Part shown: in pieces, positions 63,464 to 64,000 of the stretch | Layout of the letters: every line of letters begins with the position of its first letter | How positions within the stretch are numbered: the first letter of the stretch is position 1 | NCBI RefSeq assembly: GCF_010669285.1 | Contig: NZ_CP048711.1 | Span: 1,674,001 to 1,738,000, forward strand | Direction: 5' to 3' | Source: Kineobactrum salinum | GTDB lineage: Bacteria; Pseudomonadota; Gammaproteobacteria; Pseudomonadales; Halieaceae | Length of the DNA stretch: 64,000 nucleotides | Made by a program: the position numbers and the translations under genes | The notes under the pieces: generated by a model | Database searches by the model: none | Seen by the model: the letters and a program-made list of their open reading frames with translations, nothing else | Told to the model about the DNA's origin: nothing

Positions 63464-64000
63464 GTAGGGCCAGTCCTGTGCTCCAGGCCCGGCTGCGGTT
63501 GCGGTTGCGGCAGTTGCGGCAGACTCTTTTCGCGCAGCAGCAAACCCTCGCGGAAAAACGCGGCACTGCCTCTGGCATCGCCCAGCGCGGCCAGCAGGCG
63601 CCCGAGTTCCGCGCACACCTCGGGATTGCGGCGCTGCTTGTAACTGGCCTCGAAATAATCCCGGGCCTTGCCCCATAGACCGTGGCGGCAGGCCAGCCTT
63701 CCCAGGCACAGCAGCAGCTGGGGGTCGCCGGAATGTTCCGGCAACCAGCTCTCCGCCTGGGCCAGCTGGCGGCCGGTATCCGGCAACTCGACATAACCGT
63801 AGAGACGCACCAGACCACTGTCCCAGCGGTGCTTCAGCCCGCGCTGGACCAGCTTGCCGGCCTCTGCATGGGCGCCTTCGCGGACCAGCAGGCCCACATA
63901 GCCGCACAGCAGTTCAGGCGCTGCGCGCAGTGCCGCTGGCATCGACTGCCAGGTCCGGTGCAGGCAGTCCAGCGGCTGCCCCTGGTCAGCAGTATCGCCG
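63460..64000 (-). CDS. hemY: HemY-type TPR protein (C-terminal part)
   Basis: 179 residues of a reading frame that stays open to the window end. [19 protein letters not shown] is typical of the C-terminal half of HemY, the inner-membrane tetratricopeptide protein encoded after hemX and hemD. TPR-like helices follow ([31 protein letters not shown]). The N-terminal membrane part is off the window. This protein is distinct from the protoporphyrinogen oxidase of the same name in Bacillus. Confidence 0.85.
   Translation of the reverse strand, partial: GDTADQGQPLDCLHRTWQSMPAALRAAPELLCGYVGLLVREGAHAEAGKLVQRGLKHRWDSGLVRLYGYVELPDTGRQLAQAESWLPEHSGDPQLLLCLGRLACRHGLWGKARDYFEASYKQRRNPEVCAELGRLLAALGDARGSAAFFREGLLLREKSLPQLPQPQPQPGLEHRTGPT

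Overview
The window is a 64 kb piece of a GC-rich gammaproteobacterial chromosome (well above 60% GC by eye). Almost every gene has a clear Pseudomonas- or Cellvibrionales-type counterpart: PA2779/PA2778-like pair, AlgQ/Rsd next to DsbB, trxA-rho-ubiD, nrdAB with a two-ATP-cone NrdA, PhaD and phasins, and the proA-nadD-rsfS-rlmH-mrdA operon. A TonB receptor, DgcN-type (DUF1611) protein and Tat-exported dipeptidase point to a marine heterotroph, perhaps Halieaceae or Spongiibacteraceae; that placement is inference. I see no rRNA, tRNA, CRISPR, prophage or transposase gene.

Layout. 1-2862 (minus): proA-nadD-rsfS-rlmH and the first codons of mrdA. 2992-4612: iron storage (bfd, bfr, both with Fur-box-like sites) and grxD. 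4864-6979: argD-argF. 7149-11941: nrdAB with DnaA- and NrdR-like sites and a small unknown gene. 12016-15368: PA2779/PA2778-like pair and an SLC13/TrkA-C permease. 15573-18923: fadBA. 19065-25008: diguanylate cyclase, yqcC, dinG, an acyltransferase and a tyrosine phosphatase. 25105-34433: rpsT, a PHA-granule-region protein, pckA, an RND pump with its adaptor, two phasins, a PhaD-type regulator and a peroxiredoxin. 34470-40976: DASS transporter, moaA, a MoxR/CoxE-like pair with a zinc-ribbon protein, pilU. 41123-53182: an outer-membrane barrel protein, then a catabolic cluster of six minus-strand genes and a divergent GntR regulator. 53334-64000: gshA, dsbB, rsd, fkpA, an ABC-F ATPase, GIY-YIG protein, trxA, rho, ubiD and the 3' part of hemY.

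The most system-like region is 43016-53182: TonB receptor, exported N-acyl-D-amino-acid deacylase, inner-membrane permease, DgcN-like protein, exported M19-like dipeptidase and a membrane-anchored S12-type serine hydrolase, opposite a GntR/FCD regulator whose promoter overlaps a hairpin-like operator candidate. Together they look like an uptake and degradation route for D-amino-acid-containing peptides or N-acyl-D-amino acids.

Two sequence-level patterns stand out. First, four reading frames (nrdA 5' end, RND adaptor 3' end, serine hydrolase, GIY-YIG gene) are each broken by what looks like loss of one base, and each can be repaired by adding one base to a run of four or five G/C. This suggests homopolymer undercalling in the assembly rather than four real pseudogenes. 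Second, three intergenic copies of a palindromic element share a conserved core but have diverged, compensated stems; one copy carries 28-bp terminal inverted repeats.
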